Source of the DNA: Campylobacter sp. RM12651
GTDB lineage: Bacteria > Campylobacterota > Campylobacteria > Campylobacterales > Campylobacteraceae
Reading direction: 5' to 3'
DNA length: 64,000 bases
Assembly (NCBI RefSeq): GCF_022369475.1
Contig: NZ_CP059600.1
Location: 868,001-932,000, forward strand
The notes beneath the pieces were generated by a model. It ran no database searches and had not been told where the DNA came from. It saw nothing but the letters and a program-made list of their open reading frames with translations. The position numbers and the translations under genes were made by a program. This document shows positions 45,709 to 54,149 of this stretch, piece after piece. Numbering within the stretch: position 1 is the stretch's first letter; each line of letters starts with the position of its first letter.

Positions 45709-46536
45709 ATGAAAGCAGTTGTAATTGGATTAGGATTAATTGGTGGCTCATTGGCTTTAAATTTGATGAAAAACAAATTTATTAGTGGAGTTTATGGAAT
45801 TGATTTAAATAAAGAACACGAAAAAGAAGCTTTAAAGCTTAATTTAGTTCATGAAATTATAACTTTTGATGAGATTAAAACTTGTGATTTGATTTTTTTA
45901 TGTGTTCCTGTTGGGGCTATTATTGAAATTATTAAACAATTAAAAGATATTCCAAAAACTACTACAATTATAGAATTTGGTAGCACAAAAGAAAGTATTC
46001 AAAACGCAATAAGCGATGATTTAAAAGAGCAATTCATACTAGCTCATCCAATGGCAGGAACAGAGCATAATGGTCCTAGTGCTGCTAAGATTGATTTATT
46101 TAAAAATGCTGTTTGTGTATTGTGCAATACCGAAAATACGAGCGTATTTCATCAACATAGAACCATAGAATTATTAAGCAATATTGGAATGAGAATTACT
46201 TTTATGAATGCAAGTTCGCACGATCATCATAGTGCCATCATATCTCATCTACCGCATGTAATTAGCTTTTCTTTAGCAAATTATGTGTTAGATTGCGAAG
46301 ATAAGAAAAACATTTTACACCTAGCAGGTGGTTCTTTTGCTGATATGAGTAGGATTGCAAAGAGTAGCCCTGCAATGTGGGAAAGTATTTTTAAAGAAAA
46401 TAAAACAAATGTTTTAAATGCTCTTGATGGCTTTATAAATGAACTAAATGAGTTTAAGCAAATGATAAATAACGATGAATATCAAAAGCTAAACGAATGG
46501 CTTAAGAATGCTAATAAATTAAAAGAGATTTTATAA
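45709..46536 (+). CDS. tyrA: Prephenate dehydrogenase
   Basis: A 275-residue NAD-dependent enzyme of tyrosine synthesis. The Rossmann motif VVIGLGLIGGSLA starts at residue 4. HPMAGTEHNGPSAA near residue 113, and DHHSAIISHLPHVISFSLA near residue 178 with the catalytic His, are typical. A GGATAAG site precedes the ATG. Confidence 0.95.
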   Translation: MKAVVIGLGLIGGSLALNLMKNKFISGVYGIDLNKEHEKEALKLNLVHEIITFDEIKTCDLIFLCVPVGAIIEIIKQLKDIPKTTTIIEFGSTKESIQNAISDDLKEQFILAHPMAGTEHNGPSAAKIDLFKNAVCVLCNTENTSVFHQHRTIELLSNIGMRITFMNASSHDHHSAIISHLPHVISFSLANYVLDCEDKKNILHLAGGSFADMSRIAKSSPAMWESIFKENKTNVLNALDGFINELNEFKQMINNDEYQKLNEWLKNANKLKEIL

Positions 46537-46543
46537 TTTCATT

Positions 46544-46574
46544 GATTTCAATTAATATATTTTTAATTGAAATC
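46544..46574 (+). terminator. Hairpin terminator after tyrA
   Basis: GATTTCAATTAA pairs with TTAATTGAAATC over 12 bases with a 7-base loop, followed by ATAATTTTT. Confidence 0.75.
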
Positions 46575-46702
46575 ATAATTTTTCTTATTATTCCTTAAAC
46601 GCTTAAACCATTGCTACATAGATATTTAAAAATTTTTTTACTATTAAATATTATTCAATTCTTTAATTGTAACATTAACGCAATTTTTTAAAAAGGAGTA
46701 TT

Positions 46703-48649
46703 ATGAAATTAACAAACAAAATTCCAGCATTAATTGCTATCCCACTTGTAGTTTGCTTTATTGTATTGTGTATAGTGAATTATTCTAGTTCAAAAACTGA
46801 TTCATTATCATTTACAGACAAAGCTAAAGAAAACGGCTTAAATGCCACTATGCTTTATGTAGATTCTTATTTTAATTCAAGAATAAATTTTATAGAGCAA
46901 TTCTCACCAATTTTAGCAAATTCAATTAGTGAAGATAATCAAGATGAGAATATCTTTAAAATTCTTAAAAATTATTTAGGAATTTCAAATTTCTCTGCTT
47001 TATTTATTGGTATGGCTGATAGTGGCAAGTTTTATTATATTAGCTCTAATAACGAGCCTTATATAGTAAAAGACCAAGATGCAAGAAGTAGGGGTTGGTA
47101 TAAAGATGCTATTAGTGCCAATAGGGCTTTATTAGGTAAAGAAGTTTATCCTGATGAGAGATTAAAAGAAAAAGTTATGACAATTTCAGCACCTATTATT
47201 AAAAATGGCAAAATCATTGGAGTAATTGGTGGAGATATGGCATTTAAAGATTTAAAAAATCAAATTTTAACTTTACATTTTTCTAAGACCAACACAATAT
47301 TTGCTTATGATGATAAATTAGAATTTGTAATGCACCCAAATGAAGAATTTGAATTAAAGCAAGATGATGTTATAAAAATGATTGAAAATAATCTAAAAGA
47401 TGGCATTTCAGTTCGCTATACCTTTAAAGGTGATGAAAAAACTGCAGTATGTATTAATTCAAATACAACAGGCTGGAAATTCTGTAGCACCAATTTAACT
47501 AGCGATATAGACGATACTTTAAATTCTTTATTAAAACAAAATATAACATTATTTTTCGCTTCTTTAGTGATTATTTTATTATGCTTATTCTTCTTAATCA
47601 AATTCTCACTTCGCCCACTTGAAATCATTCAAAAAGGCTTAAGAGAAGTATTTTCACTAATAAATCACGAAAGAAAAACAGCAAGTAAGATTGATTTAAA
47701 TTCTAAAGATGAATTCGGAGATATGGCTAAAGCTATTAATGAAAACATTGAAAGAACAATCAACTCACTTACTCAAGATACAAACGCAGTAGAACAAAGC
47801 GTTCAAACAGCAGCAGCAATTGAAAGCGGAGATTTAAAAGCAAGAATTACTTTAAATCCTGCAAACCCACAATTAATTGAATTAAAAAATGTCTTAAATA
47901 AAATGCTTGATACTTTAGAAGAAAAAGTTGGAGCTAATACAAACTCAATTGAAAAGATATTTGATGAATATAGCCAAAACGACTTTAGAAATGAAATAAA
48001 AAATGCTAAAGGTAGAGTAGAACTTGCAACTAATATGTTAGGTAAGCAAATAAGAGATATGTTAAAAACAAATCTTGAAACTGCAAGAAACCTACAAGAT
48101 AAATCTAAAATACTAAAAACAAGTGTTAGTGATATAAACGAAGGTGCAAGAAAGCAAGCAAGTAGCTTACAAGAAAGTGCAGCAGCAGTAGAAGAGATGA
48201 GTGCATCTATGCATGCAGTAAATCAAAAATCAAACGAAGTTATTAAAAACGGAGAAGATATTAAAAATGTTATTACTATGATTAGAGACATTGCAGAACA
48301 AATTAATCTACTTGCACTTAATGCTGCAATTGAAGCAGCACGTGCAGGTGAGCACGGACGTGGATTTGCTGTAGTTGCTGATGAAGTAAGAAAACTAGCT
48401 GAAAGCACTCAAAAATCACTAACAGAAATAGAAGCAAGTGTTAATGTATTAACTCAAGGTATAAATGATATGAGTGAAAGCATTAAAGAACAAACTCAAG
48501 CAATATCTCAAATAAATGAAGCAATAAGTAGTATAGATGAGCTAACACGTGCTAATGTAGTAGTAGCTGATAATACTAATAAAATATCAGATGAAGTAGA
48601 TTTAATGGCTAGCATTGCTGTTGAAGCTGTTATGAAGAATAAATTCTAA
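46703..48649 (+). CDS. Methyl-accepting chemotaxis protein with dCACHE-type sensor
   Basis: A 648-residue chemoreceptor. A first membrane helix lies at residues 10-28. The periplasmic sensor (about 30-280) contains the CACHE pattern [10 protein letters not shown] and [11 protein letters not shown], then [17 protein letters not shown] and [11 protein letters not shown] second membrane helix at about 283-305 is followed by a HAMP region. The signalling tip is [38 protein letters not shown] near residue 530. The ligand is not predictable by eye. It looks like the Tlp group A receptors of Campylobacter. An AAGGAG site precedes the ATG. Confidence 0.95.
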   Translation: MKLTNKIPALIAIPLVVCFIVLCIVNYSSSKTDSLSFTDKAKENGLNATMLYVDSYFNSRINFIEQFSPILANSISEDNQDENIFKILKNYLGISNFSALFIGMADSGKFYYISSNNEPYIVKDQDARSRGWYKDAISANRALLGKEVYPDERLKEKVMTISAPIIKNGKIIGVIGGDMAFKDLKNQILTLHFSKTNTIFAYDDKLEFVMHPNEEFELKQDDVIKMIENNLKDGISVRYTFKGDEKTAVCINSNTTGWKFCSTNLTSDIDDTLNSLLKQNITLFFASLVIILLCLFFLIKFSLRPLEIIQKGLREVFSLINHERKTASKIDLNSKDEFGDMAKAINENIERTINSLTQDTNAVEQSVQTAAAIESGDLKARITLNPANPQLIELKNVLNKMLDTLEEKVGANTNSIEKIFDEYSQNDFRNEIKNAKGRVELATNMLGKQIRDMLKTNLETARNLQDKSKILKTSVSDINEGARKQASSLQESAAAVEEMSASMHAVNQKSNEVIKNGEDIKNVITMIRDIAEQINLLALNAAIEAARAGEHGRGFAVVADEVRKLAESTQKSLTEIEASVNVLTQGINDMSESIKEQTQAISQINEAISSIDELTRANVVVADNTNKISDEVDLMASIAVEAVMKNKF

Positions 48650-48660
48650 TACTAATTATT

Positions 48661-48691
48661 CTTAAGAACTTTTATTTATTAAGTTCTTAAG
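48661..48691 (+). terminator. Hairpin terminator after the chemoreceptor gene
   Basis: CTTAAGAACTT pairs with its complement over 11 bases with a 9-base loop. A second, imperfect hairpin (AAAGCTA...TAGCTTT) follows at 48701-48729. The rest of the 325-base gap up to 48975 is AT-rich leader with the C9 tract and the autotransporter promoter. Confidence 0.75.
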
Positions 48692-48883
48692 AACTTATCT
48701 AAAGCTAGAAAGTAAAACTTTTTAGCTTTATTGTTTTTATGAGTTTTTGTCTTTTTACTTAGAGATTGTTTTTTAAAGCTTATTATTTTTTACCTTAAAC
48801 CTAAAAGTTTTTAATATTTTTTATATTAAAATTCTTTTGATTAGATTGTTAAAAATTTATAAAAATATTAATTTTTATAATTA

Positions 48884-48892
48884 CCCCCCCCC
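48884..48892. repeat. C9 homopolymer tract upstream of the autotransporter promoter
   Basis: Nine consecutive C in a region that is otherwise almost entirely A and T. It lies about 44 bases upstream of the -10 box at 48936. Long G/C tracts are the usual phase-variation sites in Campylobacter; here the position would affect promoter strength rather than the reading frame. Confidence 0.85.
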
Positions 48893-48935
48893 ATTTTGTT
48901 AGCAATTGATTAACCTTTATATATTGATTTTTAAC

Positions 48936-48941
48936 TATAAT
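48936..48941 (+). promoter_or_regulatory. -10 box of the autotransporter gene
   Basis: A perfect TATAAT 34 bases before the ATG at 48975, giving a leader of about 27 bases that contains a TAGGGGAG ribosome-binding site. Confidence 0.65.
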
Positions 48942-48974
48942 AAAGCATTTTTCATTTATTTTTTAGGGGAGAAA

Positions 48975-51900
48975 ATGAATAGAACTATAAAATTATCTTT
49001 AATAACTTTTATATTAGCGGGGGGGGGTAATTTAGCTCTTGCTGATACTATTCCAAGCACTGCTAATACATTAGTGCAAAGTAATACTATTAATGTAAGT
49101 AATAGTAGCAATAAAAATTATAATGCAGCTGAAACCGATAAAATTATTAATCAAACTGGTGGAACACTAAATATAGGTAATACTACTGCTAAAAATTATA
49201 CAGATTTAAAAGTAACTTCAACCGGTGGAACTACAAATATTAAAAATGCAAGCATTACTAATGGCAAGTTAGACTTAGATAGTAGAGTTGATTTTGATGG
49301 AGTGGTTAATTTTATTAAAACTGATTTACAAGGGAATAAGAATTCAAGTAATTTTAATTATCTACTTAAAGATACTGCTAGTGTTACTTTTGATGGTTCA
49401 GTAATTAGCGATGTTAAATTAGAAGCTTGGTCGGAAGATAATACAAATGGTGCTTTAGTTATTAAAAATTCATTAATTTATGATAGTCAGTTGGGTTTTG
49501 AAAAGATAAATTCAACTAGTAAATTAACACAAAGACCTTATGTGCCAAAATTAACATTAGAAAGTGTTATATTTGACAAAACTCAAGATGAAAAAACATC
49601 TAATATTTTTGCTAGAGATTTAAATATTAATAATTCATCTATTATTGGAACAGAGATAAGAATTAAAAATAATGCTGAAATAGATTCTACCTTTATTGAT
49701 GATAGCTCAATAATTTTACAAAATACATCTAGTATAAGTATTAAAAATAATTCTAACATTAACGCTAATATTAATAGTGTTTCTGTTAATAATAATGCTA
49801 TTAATACAAATGTTACTTTAGATAATTCAGAAATAAGTGGAAGTATAAATGCAGGTAATCTAACTGCTACAAATGGCTCAATTATAAATAGCAAATCTAT
49901 TATAAGTGGAACTACAAATATAAGTGATAGCACTATAAAAGCTGATATTTCAAGTAAGAATTTAAATATTACAAATTCAACTGCTAGTGGAACTGCTGAT
50001 AAAAAATTAGATATACAATCTACCGGAAATCATATGCAATTAAATGGGGTTACATTTAGCGATGTTGCTCTTAGTTCTGGCAATAATAGAATTGATTTAA
50101 ATGGAGATAATACCTTTAATAGAATTTTAGTTAAAAATGAAAATATAAAAGGAACAGGTCATCATATAACTTTGGGTAATAATGCTAGTGCTACATTTAA
50201 TGATAGTGAATTTATAAATACTGCTATTAATAATTTTTCAAGTTCTAACACTAATACAACCACTTTTAACAATTCAAAACTAACTAATACAGCTGTGGGT
50301 TTAGCATCTACTTTAGATAATGTTGTTTTTAATGGTGGGAGTATTGTTAATAATGATAAAAATATTTCTATCTTGGCTAATAATATAGAATTTAATAGCA
50401 CCAAAGTAATTTCAAATTTGGGTACTATTAAATCAAATAATAATAAGTATGTATTTAATAATTCTGAATATCAAGGCAACATAAATCTCGGAAATACTTA
50501 TTTTAATAATACAAAAGTAAATGCTGATTTTATAGGTGGAAAAATTTATTTTGATGGTTTAAGTAGTGTCAGCGGAACCTTAAAGGGTGCTAATATTTAT
50601 TTAAATGATGAAAATAAAAAAGTATTATCTGATATTATTTACGAAAAAGGTTTGGTTATTGCCGAACAATCTTTAAAATTCGATGGTAAAGAAGATTTCA
50701 AAGATAAAGAATATAATTTTGGTTTCTTTGTAGAGAATGATGTAACATTGGATATTAATAATCTCAAAATGTCAAATAATAGTATTAATGCTTGGAGAAA
50801 GAATTCGGCAGATTCTTTAGTAAACAATAAAGTAAATATATCAAATTCAAGTTTAAAAGAAGTAGGAATAGGTATACATAATAATTCATCACTTATTAAG
50901 TATATGACTGACTATCTTAGCTTTACAAAAACTACAATTACAAACAATAATGCAAATAATATGATATATGCAAAAGTTATAGATATTAAAGATAGTAATA
51001 TTACTGCTCCTATGATTACCACTTTAAATCAAGAATATTTAAATTCTACAAGTAATGCTATATATTATAAAATTAATAAAATAGGCACTTTTTTAAATAT
51101 TGATAATTCAATTATTAATAGTTCAGTAGAAACAGGCGAACTTCATCTTAAAAACAATTCAGTTTTAAATGGAAATATCCAAGGAACTCAAAAAGTTTAT
51201 ATAGATAATTCTACTCTTAATGGAAATATTACAAAAGACAATAGAAATACTTGTTTTGAACACGAAGGTTGTAGTAAAGAAGTAGAAGATGTAATCATCA
51301 CAAACTCAACTATAAAAGGTGATATAAACGAAGTAGGTAATGTAAGCTTAACTAATACTAACCTAGAAGCTTCAAATGTAATAGTAAAAAATGATATTAG
51401 CATAGATAACTCAACTAGCACAGAAGCAAAAACCATCACAGGAAATTTCAAAGTAGGCAACGACTTTAAATCAAGCAATACAATTATTCAAGGTAGTATT
51501 AATACTACAAATAATATGGAATTAAATAATTCTAATATTAAAGGCGATATAACTGCTAATAATTTAACTTTAAATAATTCTAGTATTACTAATAAAGCTG
51601 ATGGTTCTACTAATACTATAAATGTTACAAACGATTTAACTATAAATAACGAAAGCCAAACTACTATTGATGGAAATTTCAAAGTAGGCAATGACTTTAA
51701 ATCAAGTAATACAATCTTTAGTGGAGATATAACTGCAAATAAATTATTAAGCGATGAAAAAAGCACTTTTCAAGGTAATGTTAGTGCTGATAGCATAAGT
51801 GCAGTTGGTTCTATATTCAAACAAACTCTAACTATTACAGGCGATAGTAAAAACAATGTCTTAGATAAAGCTACATTAGAGCAAGGCATAATAATTGATA

Positions 51901-53960
51901 GTAAAGATGCAAAAGTAAGTGTAATAAACGGCTCAGAAATCAAAGGAGAAATAAAAAACGAAGGCTTTATAAATGTAGAAGAAGGCTCAAAGGTATCAGA
52001 AAAAGTAACAGGTAGTGGTATTTTAAAAACCGATGGAGCTTTTTATGAAGATAATGTAAGTATGGGTAAGATTGAAGGAGAGAACAATACCTTTAAAGGC
52101 GATGTAATTATTACAAATACAAATACCGAAGTAAAAGCTGATAATAATACCTTTTTAGGCAATGTATCAGTAAATAATGGTAAACTTAGTGCTACTACTA
52201 ATAACAACTTTAAAGACATTAATGCTAATAATATTGATTTTATAAACGATGATATAAAAACAACCGATGAAATAAAAGCTCAAACAATAAAAGTAGATGA
52301 TAAGCTAGTAATTAAAAATATAGATTTAAAAACAACTTCTATTAGTGCAAACAAAGGAGAGATTACAAACTCAAATGTATTCTTAAATAATACTAATGAA
52401 GGCTCTAAAGATACTAAAGTGTTTTTAAAAGGTAAAGATGATAATGCTAGTAGTGTATATGATAAAGCAGAAATAACAAGTGGAGATTACACTATAGAAA
52501 AATCAGCTATTAAAGGTGGTATTAGAGCTAATACCTTAACTACAACTAATTCAAAAATAGTAGGGCAATTAGCAGTAAATAATCTAAACGCTACTAATTC
52601 TACATTTTATATAACAGGTGGTGGATATAACACTTCTTTATATAATCACTTTAGTGGAGCAATCATTGCAAGATATGGTGCAAGTGGCTTTAATAATATA
52701 ATTAATATTTCTAATACAAACTTAGGCTTATTAATTAATGGCTATGTTCCTATTGCAATTATTAATAATACTAACAACTCAAATACTACTAATTCAAATT
52801 CTACAAGAGCTGATGCAATAGCTACAACACCTAAAGTAGTTAATAAAGACTTCTTTAAGGTAACTTATACAACACCTATTTCAAGTGTATTATTATCACC
52901 TAATCTAGTTCATTATACAACTATGCAAGATGAGAATGGAACTAAAGAAGTTTGGAGTGTAGGTTTAGCTGGTAAAGAATTAAGTAAAGATGAAATCCAA
53001 GCAATAATTGATGGTAAAGGCAATGTTAATTACACTACAACAGAATTAATTAATAAAAACTATAAAGATTATTTTATGAGTGAATTATTAGACGATAATA
53101 CAAAAGCTGAATTAAAAAGCATAATTAATACACCTTATTATGTAGCAAAAAATCAAGCAGAGATTTTAAATGATAGATTTACTTATCTAAGAGATGATAT
53201 TAAAAATCACGGCTTTTGGGTGAATAATTCATATAATTATTTAAAGACTAATTATAATGATTTAAGAAACAAAGGCACAAGTGTTGGTATAGATAAGAAT
53301 ATAAGTTTGGATAGATTTAATCTAACTTATGGAGTATTTGCAAATATTTCAAGATTAGAAATAAATAAAGCTTTAAGCTCTTCTACTAATGTAAGGTCAT
53401 TTGGAGCTTATGCTTCTACTAATTTTTATAATGGAAGCTTTATTGATTATTCTTTAGCTTATGTAACATTAAAAAATAAATTTGAAGCTAAAAAGATTGA
53501 TTTATATACTACTAATTACTTAGACTTATATCAAATAGGTTTAGGCTTAGGACATAGATTTAGTATAAATAATAATTACTTAGAGCCTAATATTAAATTA
53601 ATAGCTACTAGATATAAGGACTTAGACTTAAAAGGAACTAATGCAAGTATAGAAACTAAAAAAGGTCTTCAAGCTAGTATAAAAGCAGGAGTTAAAGCAG
53701 GGGTTGAGTTTAACAAAAACTTTAGCTTAGTTACTGAATTACAATACTTTAAAGACCTAAATGCTCTTTCAAAAAGTAAAGTAGTAGCTCTTTTAGAAAA
53801 CAATTTTAACAATATCCAAGATAGTGGCTTAAATGCTAAAATAGGATTTTTAGTAAAACCAAATTCTAAACTAGACATTAATGCTGATTTTACAAAGAAT
53901 ATTTCTAATGAGTTTGATACAGGATATAGATTAAACTTAGGATTTAGCTATAAGTTTTAA
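48975..53960 (+). CDS. Phase-variable autotransporter (CapA-like)
   Basis: 1661 residues from the ATG at 48975, chosen because TAGGGGAG lies just before it; the frame is open 23 codons further up but without a site. The signal peptide is MNRTIKLSLITFILAGGGNLALA, whose Gly-Gly-Gly is encoded by the G9 tract. Residues 30-1330 form a repetitive beta-helical passenger rich in Asn, Ser, Thr and Ile, with short units of the type NSxIxGDIxAxNLTLNNS. The last 280 residues or so (from NHGFWVNNSYNY) are the translocating barrel ending GFSYKF. It resembles CapA-type adhesins of Campylobacter. In the sequence given the tract leaves the frame open (ON). Confidence 0.92.
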   Translation: MNRTIKLSLITFILAGGGNLALADTIPSTANTLVQSNTINVSNSSNKNYNAAETDKIINQTGGTLNIGNTTAKNYTDLKVTSTGGTTNIKNASITNGKLDLDSRVDFDGVVNFIKTDLQGNKNSSNFNYLLKDTASVTFDGSVISDVKLEAWSEDNTNGALVIKNSLIYDSQLGFEKINSTSKLTQRPYVPKLTLESVIFDKTQDEKTSNIFARDLNINNSSIIGTEIRIKNNAEIDSTFIDDSSIILQNTSSISIKNNSNINANINSVSVNNNAINTNVTLDNSEISGSINAGNLTATNGSIINSKSIISGTTNISDSTIKADISSKNLNITNSTASGTADKKLDIQSTGNHMQLNGVTFSDVALSSGNNRIDLNGDNTFNRILVKNENIKGTGHHITLGNNASATFNDSEFINTAINNFSSSNTNTTTFNNSKLTNTAVGLASTLDNVVFNGGSIVNNDKNISILANNIEFNSTKVISNLGTIKSNNNKYVFNNSEYQGNINLGNTYFNNTKVNADFIGGKIYFDGLSSVSGTLKGANIYLNDENKKVLSDIIYEKGLVIAEQSLKFDGKEDFKDKEYNFGFFVENDVTLDINNLKMSNNSINAWRKNSADSLVNNKVNISNSSLKEVGIGIHNNSSLIKYMTDYLSFTKTTITNNNANNMIYAKVIDIKDSNITAPMITTLNQEYLNSTSNAIYYKINKIGTFLNIDNSIINSSVETGELHLKNNSVLNGNIQGTQKVYIDNSTLNGNITKDNRNTCFEHEGCSKEVEDVIITNSTIKGDINEVGNVSLTNTNLEASNVIVKNDISIDNSTSTEAKTITGNFKVGNDFKSSNTIIQGSINTTNNMELNNSNIKGDITANNLTLNNSSITNKADGSTNTINVTNDLTINNESQTTIDGNFKVGNDFKSSNTIFSGDITANKLLSDEKSTFQGNVSADSISAVGSIFKQTLTITGDSKNNVLDKATLEQGIIIDSKDAKVSVINGSEIKGEIKNEGFINVEEGSKVSEKVTGSGILKTDGAFYEDNVSMGKIEGENNTFKGDVIITNTNTEVKADNNTFLGNVSVNNGKLSATTNNNFKDINANNIDFINDDIKTTDEIKAQTIKVDDKLVIKNIDLKTTSISANKGEITNSNVFLNNTNEGSKDTKVFLKGKDDNASSVYDKAEITSGDYTIEKSAIKGGIRANTLTTTNSKIVGQLAVNNLNATNSTFYITGGGYNTSLYNHFSGAIIARYGASGFNNIINISNTNLGLLINGYVPIAIINNTNNSNTTNSNSTRADAIATTPKVVNKDFFKVTYTTPISSVLLSPNLVHYTTMQDENGTKEVWSVGLAGKELSKDEIQAIIDGKGNVNYTTTELINKNYKDYFMSELLDDNTKAELKSIINTPYYVAKNQAEILNDRFTYLRDDIKNHGFWVNNSYNYLKTNYNDLRNKGTSVGIDKNISLDRFNLTYGVFANISRLEINKALSSSTNVRSFGAYASTNFYNGSFIDYSLAYVTLKNKFEAKKIDLYTTNYLDLYQIGLGLGHRFSINNNYLEPNIKLIATRYKDLDLKGTNASIETKKGLQASIKAGVKAGVEFNKNFSLVTELQYFKDLNALSKSKVVALLENNFNNIQDSGLNAKIGFLVKPNSKLDINADFTKNISNEFDTGYRLNLGFSYKF
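49019..49027 (+). repeat. G9 homopolymer tract inside the signal-peptide codons
   Basis: Nine consecutive G, starting with the last base of Ala15 (GCG) and ending in the third Gly codon (GGT). A change by one base would shift the frame before the passenger begins, switching the autotransporter off. Confidence 0.9.
51441..51484 (+). repeat. 44-base direct repeat in the passenger region, copy 1
   Basis: Identical to 51672-51715 except for two synonymous-looking C/T differences. Both encode GNFKVGNDFKSSNTI. The spacing of 231 bases is a whole number of codons, so recombination between the copies would remove 77 residues without a frameshift. Confidence 0.9.
51672..51715 (+). repeat. 44-base direct repeat in the passenger region, copy 2
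   Basis: Second copy of the repeat at 51441-51484; see there for the difference and the in-frame spacing. Confidence 0.9.
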
Positions 53961-53985
53961 TTAGAACTTTATAAGTTCTAATTAA
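53957..53985 (+). terminator. Hairpin terminator of the autotransporter gene
   Basis: TTAATTAGAACTT pairs with its complement over 12 bases and overlaps the stop codon. A near copy lies at 54124-54148. Confidence 0.7.
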
Positions 53986-53992
53986 CTTAGCT

Positions 53993-54121
53993 TTATTCTA
54001 AATACAAAGCTATTTCATCTGATATTAAATAGTTTTTATTAAATACTTTATTATCTTTTATAAAAACCAAATCTTTTAAATCATCTAATTTATTTTTATC
54101 TTTTGTTTGATATTGTTTTGG
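53993..54121 (-). pseudogene. Possible gene remnant of 42 codons without start
   Basis: On the minus strand a frame of 42 codons runs from just after a stop to TAA at 53993, with protein-like composition (KDKNKLDDLKDLVFIKD, ending YLISDEIALYLE) but no start codon at its beginning. It is enclosed by two near-identical hairpins. I read it as the C-terminal end of a lost gene; chance openness over 42 codons in AT-rich DNA cannot be excluded. Confidence 0.35.
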
Positions 54122-54123
54122 TT

Positions 54124-54148
54124 AATTAGAACTTGAATAGTTCTAATT
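54124..54148 (-). terminator. Hairpin terminator of the AsmA-like gene
   Basis: AATTAGAACT pairs with its complement over 10 bases with loop TGAAT, two bases past the stop at 54150. It shares the TTAATTAGAACTT arm with the hairpin at 53957. Confidence 0.65.
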
Positions 54149-54149
54149 T

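Noticed and set aside
48906-48974. Longer autotransporter starting with TTG at 48906
   Set aside because: No ribosome-binding site precedes it, and it would put the TATAAT box inside the gene; the ATG at 48975 has TAGGGGAG and begins a normal signal peptide.
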